A stretch of DNA of 64,000 bases from Candidatus Sulfotelmatobacter sp. (GCA_025462865.1 JAOAPI010000056.1:1-64000); one strand, 5' to 3'; shown: positions 50,837 through 60,386, numbered from the stretch's first letter. Notes: generated by a model not told the origin, from the letters alone. A program made the numbers and translations.

Positions 50837-51190
50837 TTATTTGGCGAAGAAGTAGTCGAAGGATTTCACGGCGGTGAATTCGTCCTCTTTGATGTCGAAG
50901 ACGGTGTAAAGCTTGGTGACGTGGAGAATGTCCTGAACTTTCTTCGCAAGGCTCAGGAGTTTGAGCTCGCCTCCTGCATTGCGGACCGTGGTGAAGCTGC
51001 TCACCAGTTCGCCCACGCCGGAGGAGTCGATGTAATCGACGCGCGCAAGATTAAGGATAATTTTTTTCTTGCCGGCCGCAATGAGCTGGTGGATGGTCTC
51101 CCGAAGCCGTCCGGTTTCGTCGCCGAGCGTGATTCGGCCGTTGATGTCGACGATGGTGATGTGGCTGACTTCCCGGGTAACGATATTCAT
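50837..51190 (-). CDS. STAS-domain anti-sigma factor antagonist
   Basis: The track extends this to 220 residues, but the family begins at the ATG 51190 (MNIVTREVSHITIVDINGRI), giving 117. The STAS fold is complete, with the phosphorylatable Ser region VDYIDSSGVGELVSSFTTVR. Such SpoIIAA-like proteins bind anti-sigma factors in their unphosphorylated form and so free a sigma factor. No matching anti-sigma kinase or sigma gene is adjacent. The stretch upstream in the track frame is Arg/Pro/His-rich and noncoding in look. Confidence 0.93.
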   Translation of the reverse strand: MNIVTREVSHITIVDINGRITLGDETGRLRETIHQLIAAGKKKIILNLARVDYIDSSGVGELVSSFTTVRNAGGELKLLSLAKKVQDILHVTKLYTVFDIKEDEFTAVKSFDYFFAK

Positions 51191-51318
51191 GTGGGTCGGC
51201 TGATTGTATCGCGGAAGGGCGGAATGTACCACGGCTGAAATGCTTAACTGGAACAGCAGAAGGAAGGCCTCGCGAGGTACTCGTGGCGCCTGGGAGTTAA
51301 GAAGTACCACGACTTCGT

Positions 51319-51687
51319 TTAGATGGCGGCGGGAACGGGCGGATGGTCTCGAATTTCCTGGATAGGACTTGTGATGATCGGGGTGGAGTATTGAGGATGG
51401 TGAAATTCCAGGTGCATGCCGCGTCCGACGTATTGGAGTTTCAGCATGGAGCCGCCCCAGGTCGAACCGGCGATCGCGACATGAACGGGATCCGGACAAA
51501 ATTCAGGATGCCCGGAGAGGAGAGCATCGCTGCCTCCGAGCAGAACGGCCGTGTAACAGTGATGCATCGTTTGGATGTGAAGAACCGTAGAGGGCGGAAG
51601 GTCATGAAGAAAGACTCCGCCTTCAACTTCGGACTGGATAATCGCGTGGTTAACTTCGTTGGCGAGATTTGCGTGCGGGGTGAACAT
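51319..51687 (-). CDS. Hypothetical protein
   Basis: The Met at 51687 (MFTPHANLANEVNHAIIQSE) is preferred to the track start at 51789, whose first 34 residues are Pro/Thr-rich and unlike a folded protein; this gives 122 residues. The rest reads GGVFLHDLPPSTVLHIQTMH, HCYTAVLLGG and STWGGSMLKLQYVGRGMHLE. It is a small beta-rich protein. I see no signal peptide and no ribosome binding site at either start. Family unknown. Confidence 0.6.
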   Translation of the reverse strand: MFTPHANLANEVNHAIIQSEVEGGVFLHDLPPSTVLHIQTMHHCYTAVLLGGSDALLSGHPEFCPDPVHVAIAGSTWGGSMLKLQYVGRGMHLEFHHPQYSTPIITSPIQEIRDHPPVPAAI

Positions 51688-51829
51688 GACCGGACTGGGA
51701 TTAGGGTAATGGGTTTCCGGTGAGCGGGCAAGGGTTGTTTGGAAGTTCCCTAAAACGTTGGGAGTGGGGCTTCGGGGGGGGACATCCAAGACCTTTTAAC
51801 ACATAGGACACACGGGAGGTAAGGCAACT

Positions 51830-51870
51830 GGCCGCCGGGACTCCGGCCGGGCGGCTGTCGCTACGTCGTC
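51830..51870. repeat. GGACAGCCG-family repeat, copy 2
   Basis: GGCCGCCGGGACTCCGGCCG followed by GGCGGCTGTCGCTACG, at the 3' end of the OmpA-family gene. The CGGCTGTCNCTACG end is shared with copy 1. Confidence 0.6.
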
Positions 51871-51877
51871 GTGTCGA

Positions 51878-53533
51878 TTACTGGCGCTGGGCGGCGGTTT
51901 GGTTGGCTTCGGCGCCGATAGCGTCCCCGGAGAGGATTAACTCTACACGGCGGTTCTGCTGCCGGCCTTCAGGGGTGTCGTTGCTGGCGATAGGCTCGGT
52001 CTTGCCGTATCCGCGAGCTTCCACTGCGGTCGAGTCGATGCCTTGCTGCACAAAGTAATCGCGGACGGCTTGCGCACGGTGCTCAGAGAGTTGCTGATTG
52101 TAGTCTTCAGAGCCAACGCTATCGGTGTGACCTTCAATGGCAACATGCAGCGTGGGATAAGCCAAGACAATGCCGGAAACTTTGGCGAGGCGCTCGCGGG
52201 CTCCGGGAAGAAGTTCGAAGCTGCCGCTGCGGAATAAGACGTCGGACATATTCGCGACCAGGCCGCGGGCGGAATCGCGGGTCGCAAGGATGCTGTTGAG
52301 TTGCTGCAGAAGGCGGGCGCGAAGTTCCTGCTTATCGTATTCCGCCTGCTGCTTTTCTTTCTCGGCTTGTTGCGTTGCTTTTTCTGCCTGCTGTTTTGCG
52401 GTTTCAGCTTGCTGGCGAAGCGTGTCTGATTGGGCGGCGGCCTGTCGGGCTTTATCAGTCTCAGCGGCCAGCAGTTGTTGCTGCGCCACAGCTTCGGCAG
52501 TGGCTTTTTCCGCGGCAGCTTTCTGGCGCGCCGCTTCTTGCGCGGCCGCCTCGGCTTCCTGCTTCATTTTTAGAGCTTCGGCTTTGGCTTGTTCGGCTTC
52601 AGCGCGCGCGGCCTGGGCTTGGGCGGTGGCCTTCTCTGCGTCGGCGCGGCGCCTTGCTTCGGCGTCCGCATCGGCCCGGGCTTTGGCTTCGCGGGCGGCG
52701 GCAGCGGCCTGCGCTTCGTCCTCAGCCTTTTGTTTTACCGCCATCAGACGGGCTTCTTCGGCAGTTTCGGTGGCTTCCTTCGCGGCGGCTTCAATCGCAG
52801 CTTTGTTTTGCTTCTGGCGATAGATCTCCTCGGCATGCATCAATTGCTGGCCGGCTTTCGAAATAATGAACGAAGCGTATTTGTCAGCGGCCGCGATGCG
52901 AGCGATACGCATTGCATTGCGGGCTTCAAAAAGTTCGAGAGGAGTCTTGCTGTCGATGCCGAAAATTGCGTCCTGAATATGAGTGTTCGTGGAAGAGTAG
53001 GTGCCGCGGCTCACTAGATCGTATTTGGCCTCGATGTTTTGTGTGCCAGCGCCGTTTAGCGGAGCGCTTTCCATGACCACCATGTTGCCGGGCGCAGTCA
53101 CGGCGAAATAAGGTTCGGCGGTGACGATCATGCCAAACGTTTGCAGATCAGTGAAAGCCTTCAGGTGCGCGTTTCCGTGTTCGAGGGTGACTTCGCCGAG
53201 ATTCACTGGCCGTCCCTGCGGCGACACAGCCCAGAGGACGTAGGTCAGGTATTCGAGCCCGAACTTGGTTGCGTCTTCAAGACCTTGAAATTTCACTTCG
53301 ATCTGGAAGTTGGTCTTCTTGCCTTCGACCTTGGCTTCGCCGGTGGCGCGCTGCAGTAAGTCGGTGCCTTGGAAATCGACCTTGGTCGTCCCGCCCTGCA
53401 GGCGGTAGTGGACAGCCTGGGTGGTGCGGGTAACCGCTGTCGTGGACGCGCTAGGCGCAGACTGCGCGATCGGAGCGGTTTGTGCGGACACAGTGGCGAC
53501 ACAAAGAACAATGGCCAAAGATAGGTTTTTCAA
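51878..53533 (-). CDS. OmpA-family protein with long coiled coil
   Basis: 551 residues. A signal peptide (MKNLSLAIVLCVATVSAQ) is followed by a beta-rich N-terminal domain (45-180), a long Ala/Glu/Lys/Gln coiled coil (about 225-400, with repeats such as AETAKQQAEKATQQAEKEKQ) and a C-terminal OmpA domain (FELLPGARERLAKV, HVAIEGHTDSVGSEDYNQQL and RGYGKTEPIASNDTPEGRQQ, then NRRVEL). The OmpA domain binds peptidoglycan. The coiled coil could span the periplasm, so it may tether envelope layers. The gene is alone. Confidence 0.92.
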   Translation of the reverse strand: MKNLSLAIVLCVATVSAQTAPIAQSAPSASTTAVTRTTQAVHYRLQGGTTKVDFQGTDLLQRATGEAKVEGKKTNFQIEVKFQGLEDATKFGLEYLTYVLWAVSPQGRPVNLGEVTLEHGNAHLKAFTDLQTFGMIVTAEPYFAVTAPGNMVVMESAPLNGAGTQNIEAKYDLVSRGTYSSTNTHIQDAIFGIDSKTPLELFEARNAMRIARIAAADKYASFIISKAGQQLMHAEEIYRQKQNKAAIEAAAKEATETAEEARLMAVKQKAEDEAQAAAAAREAKARADADAEARRRADAEKATAQAQAARAEAEQAKAEALKMKQEAEAAAQEAARQKAAAEKATAEAVAQQQLLAAETDKARQAAAQSDTLRQQAETAKQQAEKATQQAEKEKQQAEYDKQELRARLLQQLNSILATRDSARGLVANMSDVLFRSGSFELLPGARERLAKVSGIVLAYPTLHVAIEGHTDSVGSEDYNQQLSEHRAQAVRDYFVQQGIDSTAVEARGYGKTEPIASNDTPEGRQQNRRVELILSGDAIGAEANQTAAQRQ

Positions 53534-53660
53534 TGGATTCTCAATCTGGGGGATTAGGACCGCTTAATGCTCATGGTCATTTTCACGGGGGCGGGGGACC
53601 AAAACAAGGACAGGAAAGGACTATGTGGCGATGGTACTTTGGTCACTGAGAGAGGTCAGC

Positions 53661-53710
53661 GGCGGCCGGGCTTCCCCCGGCCGGACAGCCGAGGCGGCTT
53701 CGCTGCGTGT
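53661..53710. repeat. GGACAGCCG-family repeat, copy 3
   Basis: GGCCGGGCTTCCCCCGGCCG followed by GACAGCCGAGGCGGCTTCGC, just beyond the end of the BNR-protein gene. Shares GGACAGCCGANGCGGCT with copy 1. Confidence 0.65.
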
Positions 53711-53717
53711 TTTCTCC

Positions 53718-54809
53718 TTAGGGCACGTTAATTATGACGCCTTTGGGGCCTACGACTAGGGCCCCGCCTTGAGGGTAGGCGCTGACGGCGTTGAATTCGG
53801 AGTCGGATTTTTTCTTCGCGCTGATACGGGTGGGGTTTTTGGGCGGACGGAAATCATAAATGAACTTTGGACCGACCAGGAAGATGCGGTCTCGGGCCTC
53901 CTCGTTACTATTGCCAGGCTTACTTTTGTGATCGTACACGGCCGCCGAGTAATAAGACTGAGGGAAGATTTTGGAAAGAGTCCAGGTCTTGCCGCCATCA
54001 TCGGTGAAGGCAAGGTTGGGGCCGTCTTGCTCGGGCAGTTTGTAATCTCCACCGGCGATTACGCCTTGAGTTGCGTCGCGGAAGGCGATAGAAAAGATTC
54101 CCGCGGAATCAGTGCCGTGAGTGATCGGGGTGTCGAAGACTTCCCAGGTCTTACCCCGGTCTGGTGAGTGGAAGACACGAGCTGCTTTGCCACCGCTGGC
54201 GAACCAGATATTGGGGTTAGTTTCCTCAGGCACGCTCGGCGTGACAGGCGCTTTGAGGATGGCCAGGCACGAGTTGCTTGCAGCGAAAGCTGCTTCGCCT
54301 TCGAGGGCGGCCGGCAGCTGCGCCGGCGGTATTGCGGTCCAGGTTTGGCCGTCGTCGGTCATCAATAATTCGAATTTTGGGATGCCGGCTGTGTCGGGAA
54401 TCGGATCGCCGAGAACGATGCCGTGGGTTCGGTCCCAAAAAACCATGGAGTCAAAAAATCCCTTTCCATTCGTGTTGGTGAATTGGAGTTGCCAGTGTCG
54501 GCCGGCGTCGGCAGTGTGATAGATGCGGGAGTGGTCGCCGGGGCCGGACGACATGAGAAACGCTTCTTCGGCGGAGAATGCCACGACGCCGCGAAAGTCC
54601 AGAGTTTCGGCGCCAGGCACCTGGTCGGGAATCCAGATGCGGCCATCCGTGGTGCGGAGGTAGCTGCCGTGTGTCCCGGAAGCCCATGCGACTTTTTGCG
54701 AAACGGCACTTACCCCGCGGAGGTTTTCCGTTATGCGGGAGATGCGAGTCTGCGGGGCTGTTTGAGCTAGAGCGGTGGTGGCTGCGAGGAGGATCAACAG
54801 GGTTCGCAT
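53718..54809 (-). CDS. Secreted BNR/Asp-box repeat protein (YCF48/sortilin-like propeller)
   Basis: 363 residues. A signal peptide (MRTLLILLAATTALAQ) precedes a beta-propeller of Asp-box type repeats: YHTADAGRHWQLQF, LMTDDGQTWTAIP, FHSPDRGKTWEVFD and AFTDDGGKTWTLSK. The S-x-D-x-G-x-T-W pattern matches BNR repeats of YCF48-like and VPS10 proteins. Related bacterial proteins are often annotated as photosystem stability factor-like, but no photosynthesis genes are here and the role is unknown. Probably periplasmic or extracellular. Confidence 0.87.
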   Translation of the reverse strand: MRTLLILLAATTALAQTAPQTRISRITENLRGVSAVSQKVAWASGTHGSYLRTTDGRIWIPDQVPGAETLDFRGVVAFSAEEAFLMSSGPGDHSRIYHTADAGRHWQLQFTNTNGKGFFDSMVFWDRTHGIVLGDPIPDTAGIPKFELLMTDDGQTWTAIPPAQLPAALEGEAAFAASNSCLAILKAPVTPSVPEETNPNIWFASGGKAARVFHSPDRGKTWEVFDTPITHGTDSAGIFSIAFRDATQGVIAGGDYKLPEQDGPNLAFTDDGGKTWTLSKIFPQSYYSAAVYDHKSKPGNSNEEARDRIFLVGPKFIYDFRPPKNPTRISAKKKSDSEFNAVSAYPQGGALVVGPKGVIINVP

Positions 54810-55211
54810 GGGGGAATTGTCTCAGAAGTCGGGAGCGTTGGAAGCTGATAATTTTCGGGAGAACACTCAACATAAAGGCAGAAGGCCAGTCCGGAAACGG
54901 CACCCGTCGCCGGGTTCAGTTCAGAAAGTTTTTGACAAGGCATTGGTTTGCGGCTGAGACGAGGATAGAATTAGAGGCAAGATTACAGGCCCGCAACCTT
55001 GGACCTGTGCAACCATTCTCAGTTTCGCCAGTTCATAGTAAGAACGACCACGTCTTGTTATTTTTACGATCTACCGTCCCAACTGCGGGCGAAATTGATG
55101 GCAACCAGGGAAACCAAGACCCCTCACTCTGTCCAGGATGACAGAGTCTGGGTATCTGGATTACAGAAACTCAGAAACTACAGAAATGATTTCGGTGCGA
55201 GGAGTTTCCGA
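54810..55211. other. Intergenic region with palindrome
   Basis: 402 bases between divergent genes. The perfect inverted repeat ACTCTGTC-CAGGAT-GACAGAGT lies at 55126-55147, with the look of a dispersed element. The track reads the downstream gene through this region, but a clear ribosome binding site supports a later start. Confidence 0.5.
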
Positions 55212-56669
55212 ATGCGAAGAATTGTTTTTAGGAACGCCGCAACTGTTTTAACGGTTTGTTTCTGCAGCGCGTGGAGTGCAGGGCAAACTTTAAAGCCAAG
55301 GCCAGCGGCCGGTACGGAAAGCAAGAGCGAATCACCGCGCAATTCAGAGAAGACTGCGGCAGAGAACGCCACAGCCGCGCCTGTGATGGTGCCGATGAGC
55401 GTAGCGGCGGGCACTCCAATCAAGGTCGCGCTGGATTCCGAGGTACGCGTGCGCGAGGTAGGGCAGACGATTCATGGTAAGACCACCGAGCCCGTGTACG
55501 CCTTCGACAAGCTGCTGATTCCGGTCGGAACGGTCGTGAACGGAAAAGTCTCGGCGATCGATGCAGTGCCGAAGAAGGTGCGAACGCTCGACGCCACAGA
55601 TGGAAATTTTTCTCCGCGGCGCAATGTGCATGTGCAGTTTGACGAACTGGTAATGGGCGATGGCCGGCATGTGGGGTTGCAGACCGTTGCCTCCCCAGCT
55701 CCGGATGGAGTGCTGAGCTTTGTTTCAGCGAACGAGAAAACCGAGTCAAAAAATAAAGTGGAAGATGCGGCGGCAAAAAAAGTGAGCGCCACGCGGCAGG
55801 AAATCCGGCGCCAGTGGAGCGAATTACAGAAGCAGATTCATGAGCCCGGCAAGATGCACAAGCTAAAACGAATCGCGGTGGCGCAGCTTCCGGTGCATCC
55901 GCAATACATTGAGGCGGGAACGAACTTCAACGCGGATTTGCAGCAACCGCTGGATTTTGGCACCGAAGCAGTAAAACCGGAGGCGCTCACCAATATTGGA
56001 GCGCCGCCGCCCACCGGTAGCGTAGTGCATGCGCGGCTGGTCACCCCGCTGAACTCATCGACTGCCAAGAAAGGTGATCCGGTCGAAGCGCTGATCACCG
56101 AACCACTCGTCGTGTCGGATCACCTGATCCTGCCGGAGGGCAGCATAATCAAGGGTTCGGTGTTGCAGGCGCTGCCCGCGCGGAGAATGGGACGGAACGG
56201 CCAGTTACGAATTTTGTTTCATCAGGTTGCTCCGCCGAATGGGATCGAACAAAAAGTCGAGACCAGCCTGGAAGGCGTCGCCGTGGCTAAAGGCGAGCAC
56301 TTAAAGCTGGATGCCGAAGGTGGAGCGCAGGTAACGACTCCACGCACGAGGTATTTGACGACGGGAATTGCGGTGATGCTGGCGGCATCGCAGGTGTCTC
56401 CAGATCGCGATGCCGGTCAGGGCAGTTTAAGCGTGGGAGAAGCGGGCCGCGGCGCAGCGAATGGAGCATCGGGTTTCCGCTTCGTGGGAATGATCGTCGG
56501 AATAGCGGCGCAATCACGTATGGTCTCGCTCGGGTTTGGATCCTACGGCGCGGCGATGTCGGTATATTCTCATTTTCTGGCGCGAGGGCGGGACGTGGTG
56601 TATCCGAAAGATATGGCGATGGTAATTGGGCTTGGCACGCGGGAGGCGAAGGCAGCTCCTGGCTTCTAG
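55212..56669 (+). CDS. Secreted protein of unknown function, beta-rich
   Basis: The start is set at the ATG 55212 (MRRIVFRNAATVLTVCFCSA), with GGAG eight bases upstream, giving 485 residues; the track extends it by 71 codons through an intergenic repeat. After the signal peptide comes a Pro/Ala/Glu linker, then two similar beta modules: VRVREVGQTIHGKTTEPVYA with LIPVGTVVNGKVSAI, and KKGDPVEALITEPLVVSDHL with ILPEGSIIKGSVLQA. Both follow a 'pair of strands plus V-G-x-V-x-G' pattern, so there is probably an internal duplication. The C-terminus has a hydrophobic helix (TTGIAVMLAASQV). Function unknown. Confidence 0.75.
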   Translation: MRRIVFRNAATVLTVCFCSAWSAGQTLKPRPAAGTESKSESPRNSEKTAAENATAAPVMVPMSVAAGTPIKVALDSEVRVREVGQTIHGKTTEPVYAFDKLLIPVGTVVNGKVSAIDAVPKKVRTLDATDGNFSPRRNVHVQFDELVMGDGRHVGLQTVASPAPDGVLSFVSANEKTESKNKVEDAAAKKVSATRQEIRRQWSELQKQIHEPGKMHKLKRIAVAQLPVHPQYIEAGTNFNADLQQPLDFGTEAVKPEALTNIGAPPPTGSVVHARLVTPLNSSTAKKGDPVEALITEPLVVSDHLILPEGSIIKGSVLQALPARRMGRNGQLRILFHQVAPPNGIEQKVETSLEGVAVAKGEHLKLDAEGGAQVTTPRTRYLTTGIAVMLAASQVSPDRDAGQGSLSVGEAGRGAANGASGFRFVGMIVGIAAQSRMVSLGFGSYGAAMSVYSHFLARGRDVVYPKDMAMVIGLGTREAKAAPGF

Positions 56670-56724
56670 TTGGTCTACGTTGCGGCCCTTCCACGCCGCG
56701 CTTCCACCTTAAGACAAAATCAGC

Positions 56725-57222
56725 TTATTTCGCGATGAAGGGGGCGAAGCACGCCGCCTTGCCGAAGTAGATCCGGAGCGTGCATTTGTCACCGGTATGG
56801 GCGAATGCCACTTCAAGCGAATCTGACGGTTGGCTGATCTGATCGGTCTCAACGGCGGCGCGCGCGATGTCCTGTTTTTCGTCGTAGCCGGAGTGCGGAG
56901 TAACGTTCTTGTTTACCACCAGAGTCCACCGGTCTTTTGCTGGGATCGGATACACAGTGTAAGCACCAATAGGAATCGTGGCCCCGCCGAAGCTCAGCTG
57001 GGCTTCGGTGAACAGGGTCATGGGAGCGCCTCCGGGAGTCCAAGGCTTGCCGTTGGAAGCTTTGTCGGTCTTGGTGGTGACTGGGTTGTAACGAATATAG
57101 ACCTGACGGCCATCGTCGAGATTACAGCTTGCGGTTGACGATGGCTCGGATTGCTGTGCGAAACACGCGGCAGCACCCGAGGCCAGAAGAAGAACGGAGA
57201 TGACGAAGCGAGCGCGGAACAT
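56725..57222 (-). CDS. DUF2911 protein
   Basis: The start is set at the ATG 57222 (MFRARFVISVLLLASGAAAC), with AGGGGG upstream, giving 165 residues; the track adds 54 spurious codons. After the signal peptide it carries DUF2911 features: VYIRYNPVTTKTDKASNG, KPWTPGGAPMTLFTEAQLSF, IPIGAYTVYPIPAKDRWTLV and VNKNVTPHSGYDEKQD. The domain has no assigned function and is common in Bacteroidetes and Acidobacteriota. Exported, probably periplasmic. Confidence 0.88.
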   Translation of the reverse strand: MFRARFVISVLLLASGAAACFAQQSEPSSTASCNLDDGRQVYIRYNPVTTKTDKASNGKPWTPGGAPMTLFTEAQLSFGGATIPIGAYTVYPIPAKDRWTLVVNKNVTPHSGYDEKQDIARAAVETDQISQPSDSLEVAFAHTGDKCTLRIYFGKAACFAPFIAK

Positions 57223-57509
57223 GGGAGACCCCCTACTGGGGCAAAAGTGTAGCGCTGAAACGGGTGGAGGGGAAGGGGAATTTGCGTGCGCATTTTTGGG
57301 TACGGAGAATCTGAGGCCATGATGCCTGGCCTCCCCTTGGGCTTCGCCCTGGCCGGGAACGGGCGAATGCGCCCGTCCCCACACGAGCAGTAACTGAGCA
57401 TCGTTCGTCGCTGGTCTTCGGTGATGTACTCAGGGCGCGGGTCGGTTGCTACCGTGAGTGGCGAGTACTGGGGCGGGTAAACACCGGTACCGAGCGAGGA
57501 CGCACACTC

Positions 57510-57902
57510 ATGGGTAAGGCAGCGAAGCTGAAGATTCTCTATGGCGAAAGCAATGCTGAGGCGCAGGCGGTGACCGCCGCAGCTTTTGAGAATGCCGGGC
57601 ACACGGTTGAGAAGGCCTTGGGTCGAAAGGCACTGGAAGCAGCATTCAGCAAGGGAGCCTTCGACCTGGTGGTTCTGGGTCCAACGCTGAGCCGGAACGA
57701 CCGGCATCATCTGCCGTACGCGGTGAAAAAGGTTCAGTCAGCGGTCAGCGTGCTGGTGATGCACGCGGATGGAAGCCGGCATCCCTACGTGGATGCGTGC
57801 ACCGATACTGGCGCTAGCGTGGAAAATGTTTTGGCGCGGATCGAGACGATGAAGATTGCTGGTACGAAGCCGATGGCTGCGGGAGCGGCGGCGGGAAGAT
57901 AA
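57510..57902 (+). CDS. Degenerate response-regulator receiver domain
   Basis: 130 residues resembling a CheY-type receiver: KLKILYGESNAEAQAVTAAA, then FSKGAFDLVVLGPTLSRNDR and ILVMHADG-like SVLVMHADGSRHPYVDACTD. The acidic pair after strand one (usually DD or ED) is GE, and the phosphoacceptor Asp of the canonical DLVLLD motif is Gly57. The conserved Thr/Lys switch residues are also unclear. It may therefore signal without phosphorylation, or act as a binding scaffold. The ATG at 57510 begins MGKAAKLKIL. A strong terminator follows. Confidence 0.8.
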   Translation: MGKAAKLKILYGESNAEAQAVTAAAFENAGHTVEKALGRKALEAAFSKGAFDLVVLGPTLSRNDRHHLPYAVKKVQSAVSVLVMHADGSRHPYVDACTDTGASVENVLARIETMKIAGTKPMAAGAAAGR

Positions 57903-57926
57903 ACAGTTTTCAGTTCTCCGTTTTGA

Positions 57927-57955
57927 AGAGCGGCTTTGCGGCCGCTCTTTTTTTG
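57927..57955 (+). terminator. Rho-independent terminator
   Basis: AAGAGCGGC-TTTGCG-GCCGCTCTT followed by TTTTT, 25 bp after the receiver-like gene. Confidence 0.9.
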
Positions 57956-58241
57956 CGTGGAGGAAATGCTTGAACACAGAGAACACCGGGAGAATCTGAA
58001 TTGATATGAGTCTGGATTGTTACTGGGTGGGATAATCTTTGTTGATCGAGGCCTGACCCGGCCTGCGGACCGTTTGAATTTGATGAAAGTGGAATTGCGG
58101 GTTTGGCTATCGCGCCTATTCAATCGCGCACCAAGGTGGTAATAGTGGGCCATTGCGCCTGCTTTTGAACTATTCTCCGAGCAAGATCAGCTGTTTTCCC
58201 TAAAGCTCCAGGGCGCGAGTGGACCGAAAATGTCGAAGACG

Positions 58242-60386
58242 CTACTGCAGCCCCACCTTCATATCCAAATTATGCGCCACGAACGCCCACGTGTCGGCAG
58301 TTTCGTCGATCAGCTTGGTGATCGATTTTCCCGCGCCATGCCCCGCCTTCGTTTCTATGCGGATTAAAACTGGCGCTGGTCCGCCCTGATCGGCTTGCAT
58401 GGTGGCGGCGAATTTGAAGCTGTGGCCTGGCACTACTCGATCGTCATGATCCGACGTTGCAATCAACGTGGGCGGATATTTTGTTCCCGGCTTCAGGTTG
58501 TGCAGCGGCGAATAGGCGTAGATCGCTTTGAACTCGGCGGGATCGTCGGAGGAGCCATAGTCGGACGTCCACGCCCACCCGATGGTGAATTTGTGGAAGC
58601 GCAGCATATCCATAACACCGACTTCCGGCAGCGTGACGCCGAAGAGATCGGGACGCTGCGTGACGCAGGCACCAATCAGCAGGCCGCCGTTGCTGCGGCC
58701 GCGAACGGCCAGCTTCGGAGTTGACGTGTACTTGTTGGCGATAAGCCATTCGGCGGCGGCGATAAAGTCGTCGAAGACATTCTGCTTTCTGAGTTTCGTT
58801 CCCGCCTGGTGCCACTCTTCCCCGTACTCGCCGCCGCCGCGCAGATTGGGCTGGGCGTAGACCCCTCCCATCTCGAGCCACACTACGTTGGGCACGGAAA
58901 AAGCCGGAGTCATCGAGATATCGAATCCGCCGTAAGCGTAGAGCAAAGTTGGATTTTGTCCGTCGAGCTTGATTCCCTTTTTATAGGTCAGAAACATCGG
59001 AACCCGGGTGCCGTCTTTGCTGTTATAGAAAATCTGTTTGGTTTCGTAACGGCTCGAGTCGAAGTCTACTTTGGGCTGGCGGGAAATGGAGCTCTTGCCG
59101 GCCACGGGATCGTAGCGATAGATGGTGGTTGGAGAGATAAAGCTGGTGAACGAATAAAAGGTTTCTTTGTCTTTACGCTTGCCGGAAAAACCATCTGCGG
59201 TGCCGATTCCCGGCAAGTCGACGTTGCGCAGGAAGGCGCCGTTGAGGTCGTGCACGCGAACTTCGGTGCGAGCGTCCTTCAGGTATCCCAAAATAAATGA
59301 ATTGTTCACCACGCTGGCAAATTGCAGCTTGTCAGGGCCCTGCGCTACAAGAGTCTTCCATTGCGAGCGTTCCGGATGGCGAGTGTCAATGGCAAGCACG
59401 CGCCCGCGCGGAGCATCCTGATTGGTCTCAAACCAGAAGACGGGACCATCATTGTCGATGAACGAATATCGCGCATCGAAATCGTCGAGGAGCTTCACCA
59501 CCTGCGAATCCGGCTGAGTGAGGTCTTTGTAATACACGCGAGTATTGGGCGAAGTGCCTTGCGAGACGTGGATCACCAGATAGTGGCCATCATCGGTGAC
59601 GCCGCCGCCAAACAACATCTCCTTGTTGTCCGGGCGCTCATAGATGAGTTTGTCCTCGGATTGCGCGGTCCCCAGGCGGTGATAGCAGAGCTTCTGAAAA
59701 TAGTTGGTGTCGCGCAGGGTTGCGCCGGTGGGCTCGTCATAGCGACTGTAGTAAAAACCTTTGCCGTCTTTCGACCATGAAGCGCCGGAAAACTTTACCC
59801 ACTTGAGATCGTCAGAAAGATCTTTTCCCGTGTCGATATTGCGCACGTGCCACTCATTCCAGTCCGAGCCCGAAGTGGCAAGGCCGTACGCTATGAGCTT
59901 CCCGTCATCTGAGACAGCGGTAGCGGAGAGGGCGACGGTGCCATCGGAAGAAAGGTTATTGGGATCGAGCAATGGGCGGGGCTCGGCGTTAATAGACTCT
60001 GAGACGAGAAGAACGTTCTGATTCTGCAGTCCGTTATTGTGCTCGAAGAAGTAGCGGCCTCCTTCCTGTTCCGGGGCGCTGAAGCGCTCGTAATTCCAGA
60101 GCTTGGTCAGCCGGTCATGAATCGACTGGCGGTAGGAAATTTTCTCCAGGTAGCCGAAGGTGAGCTTGTTCTCGGCCTCCACCCAGGCGTGAGTCTCGGC
60201 GGAATCGGTATCTTCCAGGGACCGGTAGGGATCCGCCACTTTGACTCCGTGGTAGTCATCAACTTGATCGCCGCGCTTCGCTTCGGGATAGGCCAGCGCC
60301 GAGGATGATGTTTGAGCAGTAGAGAATACCGTCAGCAGGAAAAAGAAGATTGAGCACACAACTGTGACATGGCGGACAAGATGCAT
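58242..60386 (-). CDS. Prolyl oligopeptidase family serine peptidase (S9)
   Basis: The start is set at the ATG 60386 (MHLVRHVTVVCSIFFFLLTV), with GAGAGG six bases upstream, giving 714 residues and a signal peptide; the track adds 24 codons. An N-terminal seven-blade propeller (about 80-420) precedes the alpha/beta hydrolase domain: LLYAYGGFDISMTPAFS, VRGRSNGGLLIGACVTQRPD with the nucleophile Ser, SDHDDRVVPGHSFK with the Asp, and KAGHGAGKS with the His. Such enzymes cleave short peptides after proline. The signal peptide indicates a periplasmic or secreted enzyme. Monocistronic. Confidence 0.95.
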   Translation of the reverse strand: MHLVRHVTVVCSIFFFLLTVFSTAQTSSSALAYPEAKRGDQVDDYHGVKVADPYRSLEDTDSAETHAWVEAENKLTFGYLEKISYRQSIHDRLTKLWNYERFSAPEQEGGRYFFEHNNGLQNQNVLLVSESINAEPRPLLDPNNLSSDGTVALSATAVSDDGKLIAYGLATSGSDWNEWHVRNIDTGKDLSDDLKWVKFSGASWSKDGKGFYYSRYDEPTGATLRDTNYFQKLCYHRLGTAQSEDKLIYERPDNKEMLFGGGVTDDGHYLVIHVSQGTSPNTRVYYKDLTQPDSQVVKLLDDFDARYSFIDNDGPVFWFETNQDAPRGRVLAIDTRHPERSQWKTLVAQGPDKLQFASVVNNSFILGYLKDARTEVRVHDLNGAFLRNVDLPGIGTADGFSGKRKDKETFYSFTSFISPTTIYRYDPVAGKSSISRQPKVDFDSSRYETKQIFYNSKDGTRVPMFLTYKKGIKLDGQNPTLLYAYGGFDISMTPAFSVPNVVWLEMGGVYAQPNLRGGGEYGEEWHQAGTKLRKQNVFDDFIAAAEWLIANKYTSTPKLAVRGRSNGGLLIGACVTQRPDLFGVTLPEVGVMDMLRFHKFTIGWAWTSDYGSSDDPAEFKAIYAYSPLHNLKPGTKYPPTLIATSDHDDRVVPGHSFKFAATMQADQGGPAPVLIRIETKAGHGAGKSITKLIDETADTWAFVAHNLDMKVGLQ

